A stretch of 64,000 nucleotides of DNA from Xylona heveae TC161 (Eukaryota > Ascomycota > Xylonomycetes > Xylonales > Xylonaceae). A program made the position numbers and the translations under genes. The first letter of the stretch is position 1. Each line of letters starts with the position of its first letter. The stretch spans positions 2,175,726 through 2,239,725 of the forward strand of contig NW_017264193.1 in NCBI RefSeq assembly GCF_001619985.1, written 5' to 3'. A model generated the notes under the pieces. That model saw nothing but the letters and a program-made list of their open reading frames with translations. It did no database searches and had not been told where the DNA came from. This document shows, one piece after another, positions 21,847 through 33,167 of this stretch.

Positions 21847-23272
21847 TACTATGGGGGAAATGGCAGATGGTCAAAGCCTCATAGTGGGGATTATGAGAGC
21901 GCGGGGTAGTGTCTATGTTTATACAGCAGGTCAGGCGGCTCGGGAAAGCGGGAGAATTTCTGAAGGTAATATATAGGGATAATGCGCTATGATACGTTGT
22001 TATTCATGGTGAAGAATGCTCAGCGATCACCAGTTCGCTGTGAGGCAAAAGGCTAGTTATGTACGAAGGGGAGGGGAGATAGCTCGGTGATGGGAAATTG
22101 GCTATGATGATGCACTCGCCGGAAACGAATTTCCGGATAGTTATAATGTCATCTATGGTAAACTCTAGAGACCCAGAACTTCTTGAATATATGAATTGTT
22201 TCTTGAACAGATTACACCTTGAATTTATTATCCTAGATAGAAGAGAACTTTATTTATTTCACCGAGTATGAAAGGCCGTTTTGGTCACCCGTCGCAATAG
22301 ATGTTGTTGACTCGCCCGTTTGAGTTCCGCATGGTCAAGGGTTAGTCAGCGCGTCTATACGGTGTATGAGAGAGAAACCTGGTTCCTCCGAAAATGGCAC
22401 TAAGATAACGTTATCAATCCTCTATTACTCCGTACACAGTCTATTTCATTTCATGTCGCCTAGGGTTTTGCCTTACAATAAGCATTATAATTTGGTGCGC
22501 TCTACATACCATGACAGTATAGCTTGTGCCGGATTCGAGTAGGTATTTGTTTGAGCCTCTCGAAGCCTGCTTTTTAATCCAGGTGAAGCCTGATGATCAA
22601 TATGCACGATGCTGCAGTGTAACCGCATCCTCACTGGCTGCAGTACTTGTTGCATCCATCATGTCAAATGTGACGAACTTCTAATTATGCAAGGTGTAAC
22701 TTATATATGGGTTTCAATTCATTTATGAGGTGACTTCATTGTGGTCTTTTCTGCATTCTATGTGTGATACATACCTTCAGTTGTATGACATCTTGCTCGT
22801 GGAGCAGCAAATCCTAACAAATATTACATGCAAAATTCAATTCCAGTAGTGAAAAATCTTCAATTAAACAAAATATTTCATTCCATCGCTATATAACACT
22901 TTTTATTACCATGCGGTTTTGCTGTAATACCTGAATGTCTCAATTACAAGATGCATCAAAACCAAAGTCACGTGAGGTCATGACATGCACACTTCGACAT
23001 ATCCGATGCTTCATTAACATTCAGTGCCTAATTCGACTTCATGCCAACATGTATATATTTCATATTTCTTCAGTCTCTTAGCTATAGCATAATAGCATTA
23101 ATGGCAGTGGATGTTGACAGCTCGGCACCAGTATTGTAGTCCCACCGCCAAACCCGCAGTTTCGTTCCGAGGCTCCGAGCAAAATATTACAATATTTACC
23201 TTCCTTCCACCTTAACAAACCTTGGAAATATCATGATTATTTGTCGTCATCTGCAAATATAGCTCTATCAGT
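21847..23272. other. Intergenic region, 1.4 kb, divergent promoters of ATG16 and JMJD7-like gene
   Basis: A+T-rich spacer, strongest from about 22,150 to 23,100, with no supported gene or RNA. The palindrome TCACGTGA at 22968-22975 is a CACGTG E-box of the kind bound by bHLH factors such as Cbf1. Confidence 0.5.
22968..22975. promoter_or_regulatory. TCACGTGA palindrome (E-box-like)
   Basis: Perfect 8-base palindrome about 300 bases upstream of the JMJD7-like start. The same 8-mer occurs in two other promoters of this window (28008-28015 and 35765-35772). Cbf1-type bHLH binding is known for this core; use here is inferred. Confidence 0.4.
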
Positions 23273-23749
23273 ATGGAATCGGATTCCACGGCTCCAGCCC
23301 TCTCAGACGCCCTTGCAGAATTAATAGAAAACTATCACGAACTCAACGCATCTACCATTGATGAGCTGCACAATGAACCTTCACCACTCGAATTCATGCA
23401 CTATGTAGCGCTAAACCGACCTTTCGTTGTGCGCGGTGCTACATCCCGCTGGACCGCAACGCGGAAATGGAACGCTGCCTATCTGCGAGAAATTATGCGC
23501 GGGCAAATGGTCAATGTTGCCATAACGCCTCTTGGGTAAGTATCTTGCATCATGTTACTGTACCTATCCAGGTATCATATGATGTTGTCAACTTGCGCTG
23601 GTTATGATAGTTGTGTCTGTATATCTTTATTTGATATTCTTGATTTTTTTCTTGCTTTGATTTGCAATGGGAATAGTTCTGTATCAATCAACCGTCAAGG
23701 ATTTTTAAAATCTGGATCAATCTCCGTATTGCATGCTGCTATCTTTTTT

Positions 23750-23809
<60 letters not shown>

Positions 23810-25076
23810 TTCTTTCTTTGTTTTTTCCGGCATAGTTTCCGGCCATGTATTAGAGACACTGGAAGAAGCGATTGATACTGATTCATCTCCCTGTTCATCA
23901 TGGGCAGAAATGCAGATTCACCGGTCCAAATCACAAGCGGTGACAGAGAAGACACCCTCTTCGTAAAGCCGCTCGAAGTCCAAGAAGCATTCGAGGACGT
24001 GCTAGAATATATCAGCAAGCAAGAGCTAGAACAGCGGGATGGAGAAATTAAATATGCGCAGACGCGTAAGTTCTCCCCTTAACTTTTCATTCTCCTCCAC
24101 GGCAAAAATAATACTCTGGGTCATATGCATTGCACCAACGATGAGATCGAAATATGTCCTAAAATTCGGACAAACTGCCAAATAGCAGCCATCTTCACGT
24201 GCTAATGGTCGGAAATGAATCATCAAACCCGCGAGTAGAGAGCAGCCCAATTCTTACTAAACACTATATCTCAAACAGAAAACGATAATCTACGCGGGGA
24301 ATACACTCCTCTTGCATCCGACGTGCAAGACATTCCCTGGGTGCGCATCGCACTGGAGAAAGACCCCGAGGCGATCAACTTCTGGCTCGGCAACTCGCGC
24401 AGCGTGACGGCACTACACAAAGATAACTTTGAAAACATATACTGCCAAGTCATTGGCCAAAAGCACTTTGTGCTCATGCCGCCTATTGAAATGCCCTGCG
24501 TCCGAGAAAAGGAGCTTCCAGGAGCAACGTACGCGCAGAATCCAGAGTCGGGGAAACTGGAAATTAAACTGGACGAAGAGAGTAATACGGTTCCGTTCCC
24601 GACGTGGGATCCGGACGTGCCGGAACGTTCGACGACGGCGTTTTCGAAGCTCAGTAGGCCGCTTAGAGTTACGTTGAACGCGGGGGATATGCTTTATTTG
24701 CCTGCCATGTGGTAAGTGAACCATGTCTCGTCTTCTCTCCTCGAGTGGGTGAGAGTGTTGAAATGTCTCCCTCCATCCCCTCAACCCCGTCCACCTTCTT
24801 CCCACCCCCTCCATAACATCAAACCCTAGGGGGCGAACAAAGCAGAAATTGACATTATCTTGGCGAAAAAAGGTATCACAAGGTCTCGCAGAGCTGCTCG
24901 GACGAGGGCTTGTGCTGCGCGGTGAATTATTGGTAAGATCTTTTGGAGCTATTCAAATAAGTCTCAGGGGATACCCGCAGATTGAGCTGACGACCTATAG
25001 GTATGACATGGAGTTTGCAGGATCATTTCATTCATTGTGTGCGTTTGAGCGCAGTGCTGCGTTGCAGATTTCTTGA
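23273..25076 (+). CDS. JMJD7-like Fe(II)/2-oxoglutarate hydroxylase (JmjC, cupin-8)
   Basis: Exons 23273-23535, 23908-24065, 24279-24711, 24873-24932 and 25001-25076 give 329 residues, close to human JMJD7. In animals JMJD7 is a lysyl hydroxylase acting on DRG translation-factor GTPases. Conserved segments: PSPLEFMHYVALNRPFVVRGA, NVAITPLGNADS, INFWLGNSRSVTALHKDNFE with the iron-binding HxD (about H187 and D189), NIYCQVIGQKHFVLMPP, and LNAGDMLYLPAMWYHKVSQS with the distal His. The last exons give CAVNYWYDMEF. All iron ligands are present, so the enzyme should be active. It lies head to head with ATG16 and converges with IRS4. Intron 1 (372 nt) is unusually long and carries a pyrimidine microsatellite. 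The substrate in fungi is unknown to me; the DRG link is by homology only. Confidence 0.9.
23744..23819 (+). repeat. (TTTC)n microsatellite within intron 1 of the JMJD7-like gene
   Basis: About 17 near-perfect units of CTTT, slightly irregular at both ends. It lies in the sense strand upstream of the intron's 3' splice site and could act as an extended polypyrimidine tract. Length is probably variable between strains. Confidence 0.95.
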
Positions 25077-25330
25077 TTGATTCTACTCTGAGTTGTTTCT
25101 TTGATTGGTAAGGGGACAAAAAAAAGGAGATCTCGCCATTAGGATATCCGCTGCATTAGCATTTACATGTGATTAAATAGACAGGAGCAAAAAAAAAAAG
25201 GGGGACATCTGGGGGTTGAAAAAAAGATAAATTTTTAGAACGCCGTTTACACCGAGGGGGATTCTATAAGTACCTAGGTATTAAACTCCAGCAAATAGAA
25301 AAATTCAAGAAAAATAATCAACACGGTTTA

Positions 25331-27514
25331 TCACTTATTTTTGGGGACCTTGACCCCTGCCAGTCCCCGTATGCTTGCCCATACGCTTTCAGAAACCTTT
25401 GCGGGGACTTTTCTACCCTTGAGGCTTTGGTCGATAAGCCACGTTCCGACGATGAATTCATCTCTGGTTAATTTTCCAGTCATTCTTCGGTCGACCAAAT
25501 CCCAAATCTCTTCTAATATTTGATCTGGCAGCCGACTGCGGTGCCAGATATCTTTAACGACAATGTTGGAAACAAACTCTCTTTCCGGTTCCCACGGAAC
25601 CTGAAACCGCTTGCTTCTGTGAAAACCACGCTGCTCGGCTTGGGTTAAAAAGACATGTATTCCTCTGTTCGAGGCAAATAGTCCCTCGTAGCGTTTGCGC
25701 TCGCGCTCAGTGATCTGATCTCTCCAGCGTTTTCGGTCGCCTTCGTGATGCTTATTTGGGTGTTTGTGTAGAATGTGTCTCCTACGGACTTTCGCGTCTT
25801 CTTCAGAGTCTTCCTTGGGAGGTGCGCGCATCGTTGTTCTCATGCCCTTGGGCGGGCTGGGGGTGGGCCGGTGCGACTCGGAAGAACGGTGATGGCGGTG
25901 GAATGGCAGGTGCGTCTTGGAATGGCGGCTCGGAACATTGATGGGGGATGGCGTTGCTTTGGGCGGCGAAGGAGCTCGACTTGCTGCGAGAGAGGAGGCA
26001 ACAATGGCATTTGCCAGCGAGTCGTTTGACATGAGGGGACTGGCATGGCGTAGGACGGAGTTCGGCCGTTTCTCGCCATGCTCTGACGACGATGACTGGT
26101 CATCAAGCGCAGATGAAGAACGAAGGAGTGGCGGCGCTGGGTGCTGCCCTGAACTGGGACGGTATCGTTGGGCAATAGCCTTTCGAAGGGATTCTTCGGG
26201 CAGTCCAGCTGACCCGAGGGTTGGAGACGGGGTATGTCTGATTGGACTTTGAGAGGTCGACGCAAGCTCATCGTCTCGTGCAGGCTGTCTACTTCTTCTT
26301 GGAGGCGGAACGGTGGGTGCCGGCTTTGTTGTTCTATATTCTACAGCGGATGTAAAGGATGCTTCGGAGGATGACGGGCTCGAGGGCGTTTTCTCAGCTT
26401 CGGGGTGGTCGTGCGCACGTTGAGGGATATCACGGATCGTAGGCTTGGGTCGCAGCGGTGGCTTTGGAGGTTCCTTGGTAGGTGGAATTGCCGCATGGTG
26501 AGAACCAATGTCAATAGAAGTACGACGAGCCGCAGCAGCGGCGCCTCGGCTTGCAGCGAGGGTGACCTGAGATCTAGCAGCTGCAACGTTGGGTTGCTTT
26601 GGGACATTCTCAGCTCGTTTTGAAGAAATCGAAGCTGAGGAGGACGATGCTGCGCTCCTTGAAGAGGGGCTGATTTGAAATTTACGCGCAGCCTCTAATG
26701 TCGCAGCCGGGTGTGCATTCCCGCCCGATACACGAAGGGGTCGTGGGGACTGGATGTCAGTTGCGGCAGATGTAGCGACCACGGCAGGGCGAGTTCGAGA
26801 TGTAACATTTCCAGCATGATTTTGTTCGAATTGACTGATCAAAGAGCTGGTCGTTGCGATCGATGTGACGTCAGTTCCATGCTGAGAATTTGCCGTTGAA
26901 TGAGCTATATGCCCTCGCAAATCGGGTGATGGGCGGGACATGTTCGAGGCAGAAAATGACCCATTTTCTGATGAATCATCGAATTCTGAGGAGACGAAGC
27001 TGGGAGTCCCAAGGTTGCGCGACAATCTCGTAGGATTGTTGCGGTTATGGGCCTCAATTGATCGAGGAGTTGCTCTGCTGGACGCGAGCGTCGCCGCCCT
27101 GTTTGATATTGCGCTTGAACGATCTCCGGCATCGCCTGCCGACCCACGTGATGAATGCGAACTGTTTTGGGTTCTGACTAGCCGCAATCTGTCTCGTTCC
27201 GCTGATGTTTGCGCTGCCGATAAAGAAGCTCTGTCATTGTTATTGTTTTCTCGACTCACGCTGGAGGTGTTATTTGCGGAATCAGCAGCAACGGCTGGAG
27301 TTGACTTGTAGTCGAGATTCGCTTTGGCAGCAGCAGCAAGCGCTCCGTTGTCCCCTGTCAATGTTCGTTGTGGTGGCTTTGGCTTCAGGGCAGGCTTGGC
27401 GAATGCCCGAGAAGCACCCTGTAATGCTTCCAGCTGGTTGATGGACGATGGAGCCAGGTCGAAGATGGTCTCTTGGCGTGATGCTGTGGAAATAGATCGA
27501 AAATTGCGTCCCAT
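25331..27514 (-). CDS. IRS4: EH-domain protein IRS4 (increased rDNA silencing 4)
   Basis: One uninterrupted frame from the ATG at 27514 gives 727 residues. Irs4/Tax4 proteins in yeast regulate the phosphatidylinositol 5-phosphatase Inp51 and so PI(4,5)P2 levels and cell wall integrity; loss also increases silencing at rDNA. Residues 1-540 are Ser/Ala/Pro/Arg-rich and apparently disordered, with several PPxP-type proline motifs (KPPLRPKP, VPPPRRSRQ). The single EH domain is C-terminal (about 610-720), with ERERKRYEGLFASNRG, VVKDIWHRSRLPDQILEEIW and DLVDRRMTGKLTRDEFIVG. The domain layout matches the family. The gene converges with the JMJD7-like gene (254 bases between stops) and is head to head with DNA ligase IV. 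Confidence 0.88.
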   Translation of the reverse strand: MGRNFRSISTASRQETIFDLAPSSINQLEALQGASRAFAKPALKPKPPQRTLTGDNGALAAAAKANLDYKSTPAVAADSANNTSSVSRENNNNDRASLSAAQTSAERDRLRLVRTQNSSHSSRGSAGDAGDRSSAISNRAATLASSRATPRSIEAHNRNNPTRLSRNLGTPSFVSSEFDDSSENGSFSASNMSRPSPDLRGHIAHSTANSQHGTDVTSIATTSSLISQFEQNHAGNVTSRTRPAVVATSAATDIQSPRPLRVSGGNAHPAATLEAARKFQISPSSRSAASSSSASISSKRAENVPKQPNVAAARSQVTLAASRGAAAAARRTSIDIGSHHAAIPPTKEPPKPPLRPKPTIRDIPQRAHDHPEAEKTPSSPSSSEASFTSAVEYRTTKPAPTVPPPRRSRQPARDDELASTSQSPIRHTPSPTLGSAGLPEESLRKAIAQRYRPSSGQHPAPPLLRSSSALDDQSSSSEHGEKRPNSVLRHASPLMSNDSLANAIVASSLAASRAPSPPKATPSPINVPSRHSKTHLPFHRHHRSSESHRPTPSPPKGMRTTMRAPPKEDSEEDAKVRRRHILHKHPNKHHEGDRKRWRDQITERERKRYEGLFASNRGIHVFLTQAEQRGFHRSKRFQVPWEPEREFVSNIVVKDIWHRSRLPDQILEEIWDLVDRRMTGKLTRDEFIVGTWLIDQSLKGRKVPAKVSESVWASIRGLAGVKVPKNK

Positions 27515-28186
27515 CCTAAGGCTGTTTTTCAATCAAGAGATTGGTCAAGCTGGGATGACAGCCTGGTATCCTCTTGTCAAAGAGTAACTGGATTCGTTAC
27601 TGTGTTCAAACATGCTCCTTAGATTTTTTTGGGTCACGTTTGGCAGAGAAGCATGGCCTCAATTACGATTATCCTCACGATTATCGTACTCCTGGTCGTA
27701 TGCACGAGGTGGACGGCGACGTGGAGTAAAAGTGCTTTCCAAAACAATGACAGGAGACCTTCTGCATGCAGCCACAACCCATCCGCCAGCAAATATGATG
27801 TGAATTTCCGCGTTCCGCCGCCGGGAAACCCGGTCAGTCTTACGAAATCAAGAGACTGGATGCCTGAAACTGACCGCCTGAAGCCCACTGACCCTGACTA
27901 AAACGATTTCTGACACTCTGACTCCATTCTTTCTTCAACTGACGAATCATCGATATCTCTTGTCCCGTATAATCTGCTGACCCACTCTGATCATCAAAAT
28001 GTCACGGTCACGTGATCGTCGTGTCGCTTTCGTGTTCTCGTATCTGCCTTGACTAAGGTAGTTAACGCGGGGACGAGAGGGCTCTTCTGCTACGTCAGAG
28101 CATGCTTCAAACGCATTTTCGTAGTTTGATAATGTCTTAAAATCAACAATAATCTGCTGTCGGTCTTGTTGCGGACATTGAAGATC
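27515..28186. promoter_or_regulatory. Divergent promoter, IRS4 (-) and LIG4 (+)
   Basis: A 672-base spacer between start codons. Short open frames at 27612-27901 have no coding character that I can support. TCACGTGA lies at 28008-28015, about 180 bases upstream of the LIG4 start. Confidence 0.5.
28008..28015. promoter_or_regulatory. TCACGTGA palindrome (E-box-like)
   Basis: Perfect palindrome in the shared IRS4/LIG4 promoter; the extended context is GGTCACGTGATC. It has the same core as the sites at 22968 and 35765. Confidence 0.4.
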
Positions 28187-31100
28187 ATGGATGGGAGCCA
28201 GGGCAATGATGGCGTTGATAGTGAGCATCGACAGTATTGGCCTTTGCCTCCTACAGAGGAAGAGTTGGACGAAAAATATCCGCATAGGCCTCACAATCAT
28301 TCAAACACATTACCGTTTCATGACCTCTTCCTGACCTTGTTCAATCCTCTCAATGACAATAAAAAGAAACCTACTGGTCCGATCATGGCCAGAAGGAAAC
28401 AAGGCCCTCATGGATCAGCCAACCGATCCCCTCATGAGATCCGCCGCAACATAATTGAGAGGTTCATCTCACGTTGGCGAAAAGAAGTTGGCAATGATAT
28501 ATATCCTGCGTTTCGACTGATTGTTCCGGAAAAGGACAGAGATCGCCCCATGTATGGTCTCAAGGAGAAAGCGATTGGCAAGTTACTTGTAAAAACGATG
28601 AAGATTGACAAGAATTCTGAAGATGGATTTAACCTTCTTAACTGGAAACTTCCTAGCCAGAGCACCGCAAGCCGAATGGCCGGTGATTTTGCAGGCAGAT
28701 GCTTTGAAATAATCTCCAAGCGGCCCATGCGAACCAGTGTAGGAGAACTGACTGTTGGAGAGGTCAACGAAATGCTGGATAAGCTCGCTGCAGCACAACG
28801 GGAGGAGCATCAGCTCCCAATCTTTGAGACCTTTTACGAGCAAATGAATCCCGAAGAGCTGCTGTGGCTCATCCGAATAATTCTTCGGCAAATGAAAGTC
28901 GGGGCTACGGAAAAGACCTTCTTTGATGTTTGGCATCCAGACGCTGAGGCGCTATTTAACGTTTCCTCCAGTCTCCGCCGCGTGTGCTGGGAGCTTTATG
29001 ATCCGTCTGTACGACTCGAAAGCGACGATACTGGCATCACCTTGATGCAGTGTTTCCAGCCACAGTTAGCTCAATTTCAGATGCATTCTTTCGAGCGGAT
29101 GGTGGAGAAGATGCGGCCCGCTGAAGAAGACGACACATTTTGGGTTGAAGAAAAGATGGATGGCGAGCGGATGCAGTTGCATATGATGGAAGACAGCAGC
29201 ATCCTGGGTGGCAAGCGCTTTGGATTTTGGTCCCGCAAAGCCAAAGATTATACCTATCTATACGGCAACGGCTTTCAGGATGAAAATGGCGCCTTAACCA
29301 GGCACATAAAGGATGCATTCAACCCTGCGGTTCATAATATTATTCTTGACGGGGAAATGATTACCTGGGATCCTGAACAAGATGCAATGGTACCTTTTGG
29401 CACGCTGAAAACTGCTGCCATATCTGAACAGCGGAACCCGTTTTCTACTGGACAGCGACCCCTCTTCCGGGTATTCGATTGCCTATACCTGAATGGGGAA
29501 CCAATTACAAGCTACACTCTGCGAGATCGACGAAGAGCGTTGGAAGCCAGTGTTCATTCTGTACCGAGGCGACTAGAAATCCTTGAATTTACTGAAGCTC
29601 ATGATTTCGCCGAGATTGAGCCATTGCTGCGCAAGGTCGTTGCTGAAGCCTCAGAAGGACTGATTTTGAAGAATCCGCGTTCAATGTACCGGCTAAATGA
29701 ACGGAATGACGACTGGCTGAAGGTCAAACCAGAATATATGACAGAGTTCGGCGAATCATTAGATTGTATCGTTATTGGCGGTTACTATGGTTCGGGGAAA
29801 AGGGGCGGCAGGTTGTCCAGCTTTCTTTGCGGTCTGAAAGTTGATCAACGACAAATTGACAAGGGAGCTAACCCAATGAAATGTTATTCCTTCTTCAAAG
29901 TAGGCGGTGGCTTCACTGCAATGGACTACGCCAATGTTAGACACCATACGGATGGGAAGTGGAAAGACTGGGATTCTAAACGCCCGCCTACTGAATTCAT
30001 TGAACTTGCCGGCGGACACCTCCAGCATGAACGCCCTGACGTCTGGATTCGGCCGGATGACTCGGTAGTGGTGTCAGTAAAGGCAGCATCTGTAACACCA
30101 ACGGATTCTTTTCGCATGGGATTGACGCTTCGATTTCCAAGATTCAAGAAGCTGCGAACAGACCGAGACTGGACAACTGCATTGTCAATTCAAGGTTTCC
30201 TTGATCTCAAAGCCAACGTTGAGAAGGAGCAAAAAGAAAAGGAGTTCACGGTCGACGATGGCCGAAAGAGAGCGAGAACCACAAGAAAGAAGGAGTTGAG
30301 AGTAGCTGGAGGCGACCAGATATTCACAACTCCCTATGCCGGGCCAGAGACCCGATTATTTGAAGGTCTGAAATTTTGTGAGTAAATTTGCTTGGATACA
30401 TGGCCAAAACTCTTCTGACCACGGGTACAAGTCATTATCACGGACGCGGCAAAACCGGAGAAGAAGAGCAAAGCTGAGCTGGAGCAGCTTGTAAAAACCA
30501 ATGGTGGGCAGATTTTCCAAACACATACCGCCTTCAAAGATACAATTTGTATTGCGGAAAGAAGTAAGCGACGGACAATATTTTGAGCATATCTTCTCTT
30601 TGCTAATTATTGTTCAGGAACTGTAAAAGTGGCTTCCCTTCAGAAAGCTGGAGATCAAGATATTATCCGCCCTTCATGGATTTTCGATTGTATCAAGCAA
30701 AACCAAGCGGACGGAGAAAGGCCGAGATTTGTGCTACCAGTTGAACCAAGGTACGGCCTATTCTATTCAACTGGGAAATATCTCTAGCTTACAATATCAG
30801 CCACATTTTCTCTGCGACAGAAGCTTTTCAAGAACATGCGGCGTCAAATGTCGATGAATACGGCGATAGCTATGCTCGCGATGTGTCTGTCGAGGAACTA
30901 AGAGAAGTACTAATTACCTGTCTCTGAAGCTGAGTAACATTATTAATGACAGCAGATATTTGGAAAAATGCCCGCAATATCACCCTCGCCTTCGGATGTA
31001 TCCAAACTAAAAGAGCAACTACGACAACAGAGCACTGAACTTCGCGAAAGCCGTGGCTGGATGTTTACCGATCTAGTCATCTATTTGGACAAGTCCGGTC

Positions 31101-31500
31101 TCTCCCAGACAGATCATAGCTATTCACAAGAAAAAGAGCTTTCGCTTGCATCTGATCGAAAGCTTCAGTTGGCATCTAATTACATTAGATTTGGCGATGG
31201 CAAGATTACCGATGACCTACAAGATATTCCTCTGACACATGTCATTGTTGGTGATGACAGGAGCAGGCTCAAGCAGATAAGACAGGAAATTAAAGAGTAA
31301 GTTTATTTGTCTGCTATTATCCGGTGGTGGATACTGATAGATATTTTTAGTAAGAGCGCCCTTCCACGGATTGTCACAGTCGATTGGGTCGAGACAAGCT
31401 GGCAGGAAGAGACATTACTTGACGAAGAACGTAAGTAAATATTCAATTTTCCTTAGCGCGGCTGATGATAACCTCGATCAAAGGATTTGCTCCGGTCTGA
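28187..31500 (+). CDS. LIG4: DNA ligase IV
   Basis: Exons 28187-30377, 30432-30563, 30618-30750, 30801-30906, 30956-31296, 31351-31430 and 31484-31500 give 999 residues. Lig4 is the ATP-dependent ligase of non-homologous end joining, working with Xrcc4/Lif1 and Ku. The DNA-binding domain covers about 40-280. The adenylation motif is VEEKMDGERMQL with the active-site Lys at 323. Later ligase motifs are IILDGEMITWD, ASEGLILKNP and DDWLKVKPEY. The OB domain includes IVIGGYYGSGKRGGRLSSF. The first BRCT domain spans FIITDAAKPEKKSK to RPSWIFDCIKQ, a linker with DSYARDVSVEEL follows (the Lif1-binding part), and the second BRCT starts near GWMFTDLVIYLDKSG and ends TVDWVETSWQEETLLDEE. All introns fall in the C-terminal quarter. 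The last coding exon is only 17 nt. Confidence 0.97.
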
Positions 31501-32036
31501 GTCGGGTGAGATTGGAAATATACTCAATTTCACGATCCCTTGGACGTAACCGCTCTCCTTGGGCTTGTCATCGGGGACTGAAGCGTTCGATCTTGTCTTC
31601 TAGGGCAAATTTGAATTACGACTCGGCAGCCCCACATGTAATTCAGCTCGAGTGGCTATCTTCGTGAGGCAGTCTTGCCCGCGCGATGTCGTCTCTGCTT
31701 CGACAACGCCGCGAACCATCCTTCAACGCTACTGCCAAAACCGGCTCGTCTCAGGCCTGGGAGAACAAACTCCATCGGAAATATGCAAGTATTACAATGA
31801 GTCCATGCGGCAATCACTCGACAAAAAGCAGTTTAGCAAAGGTGGCACTTTTTGACCATACGAATAAGTTTCTTGGCGTTAACCAAAAGCGACATTTCAG
31901 CATCGTTTTTGATGCCATGCATTTCAATTTACCCCCATTTTTTAATTTAATGCCCAAAATGATACCCCTTCAATGCATCGAGATAGCCTAACTCTCGTAT
32001 CTACACGTATTATTTAACTGAGATTCTACAGTGCTT
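31501..32036. other. Convergent 3' intergenic region, LIG4 / PHS1
   Basis: About 540 bases between two stop codons. Two overlapping open stretches on the plus strand (31652-31855 and 31686-31991) exist; neither resembles a protein I know and both begin close after LIG4, so I treat them as chance. Confidence 0.5.
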
Positions 32037-33167
32037 TTAAGTCTGTCTTTGCTTTCCTCTCAAGACTTTTCGTCTTTGTGCCATCATGTGCGAGTACAGG
32101 ATATATGAACCTGGACATTATCGTCAGCCAAAGCTCCAGAAAAATCCAAAAGATGCAAAAACTCAATCGACATACCAGGAATATAGATGAGCAAGACACT
32201 CTTAAGTATAATCTCGTAAATGTAACCCCATTCCTTTGCTGGACCGAGCGATTTGTACACCAGCGTGACTTCGCTCAGAATGCCAAGCGGATACAGGACA
32301 TAGAACGTATTATATCTGCGCATTATTCCAGGACCGTTAGTACCTTGTTTCCCCTAGAATCATTCTGACGGCCCATTGCACAGTCTAGATTCCAGCTTTA
32401 CTTCTCCGTGGAAACATACCTCAACCACGTCAATATCTTGGGCACCCCTGACCCGCCCGATCCCAGAGCAGCCACAAAATACGAGTACCGCACAATCTCA
32501 GTAAAGCTCCACGCGAACAGCATGGTCGAATACGCCACCGAGGGCGCGGTCTGCCGGGTGAAATTGTTCACAATGCCCCATACCAGGAGCAGTCTCGACG
32601 CGACTTGCATTCCGGTCGTGGTAATGGGCGAGCGCACAATTCCTGTGGTATCAAGACATGTTAGCCTTTGTATATTCCATCTTTTATTGCTTTTCTCTTC
32701 CTTCTTTTTTTTTCCCCTTTCCCTATGGCCGCCCTTATTTCTTAGGCAGTAACTATACCACGCGAGCTCCACAGCGAGACCAGCGAGACCAGCGAGACCA
32801 GTTCAATTCCGCCCCAAACCACAAAGGAGACCCAGGACCAAAGCACAAAACAAGAGCAAAAGGACAAAGGCAAAGGCAAAATCAACGCTTTCAATGCGTT
32901 CAAAGTATTCAACGTATCCAACGTATTTTACGTACCAAAAAGGGCATGCACGACCTCCAGCAGCGCAAGAGTCTGTGTCCATTTTGCAAAATTTCCTACA
33001 CCCCCATACACATGCGTGAAGCCAACAAGGGGGACGAGAAGCACGACGCGGCCAAACACGGTGGTCCAGAGAACCGCCGAGACGAAATTGTACAGGATGA
33101 GGTATTGGGCTTTGAAGGACCGGCGGGGAGCGGCCGACGAGGAAGCGGCGGGTTTCGAAGTATCCAT
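32037..33167 (-). CDS. PHS1: Very-long-chain 3-hydroxyacyl-CoA dehydratase PHS1 (HACD)
   Basis: Exons (leftward) 33167-32936, 32642-32420, 32315-32176 and 32110-32037 give 222 residues. Phs1 is an ER membrane enzyme doing the third step of the fatty-acid elongation cycle, removing water from 3-hydroxyacyl-CoA to supply very-long-chain acids for sphingolipids. Conserved features: AQYLILYNFVSAVLWTTVF (helix 1), LALLEVVHALFGIVRSP, QVASRLLLVWGIVNNF, AWSFTEIVRYSYF, and RYNTFYVLYPLGILSE, which carries the catalytic Tyr and Glu seven residues apart. The C-terminus reads YILYSHMMAQRRKVLRGKQ, a basic ER-retention-like tail. The length is normal. Intron 1 (293 nt) is long and repeat-bearing. The start at 33167 was chosen because the frame upstream encodes no family sequence. 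Confidence 0.95.
32773..32799. repeat. Three tandem copies of AGCGAGACC in PHS1 intron 1
   Basis: Three exact 9-base units in the first intron of PHS1, followed by purine-rich imperfect repeats (about 32830-32885) and short GTTCAA/GTATCCAACGTA-like repeats near the donor. No function is evident. Confidence 0.85.

Noticed and set aside
31652-31991. Overlapping open frames after LIG4 as a small gene
   Set aside because: They overlap in different frames, begin 150-190 bases after the LIG4 stop, and resemble no protein I know.
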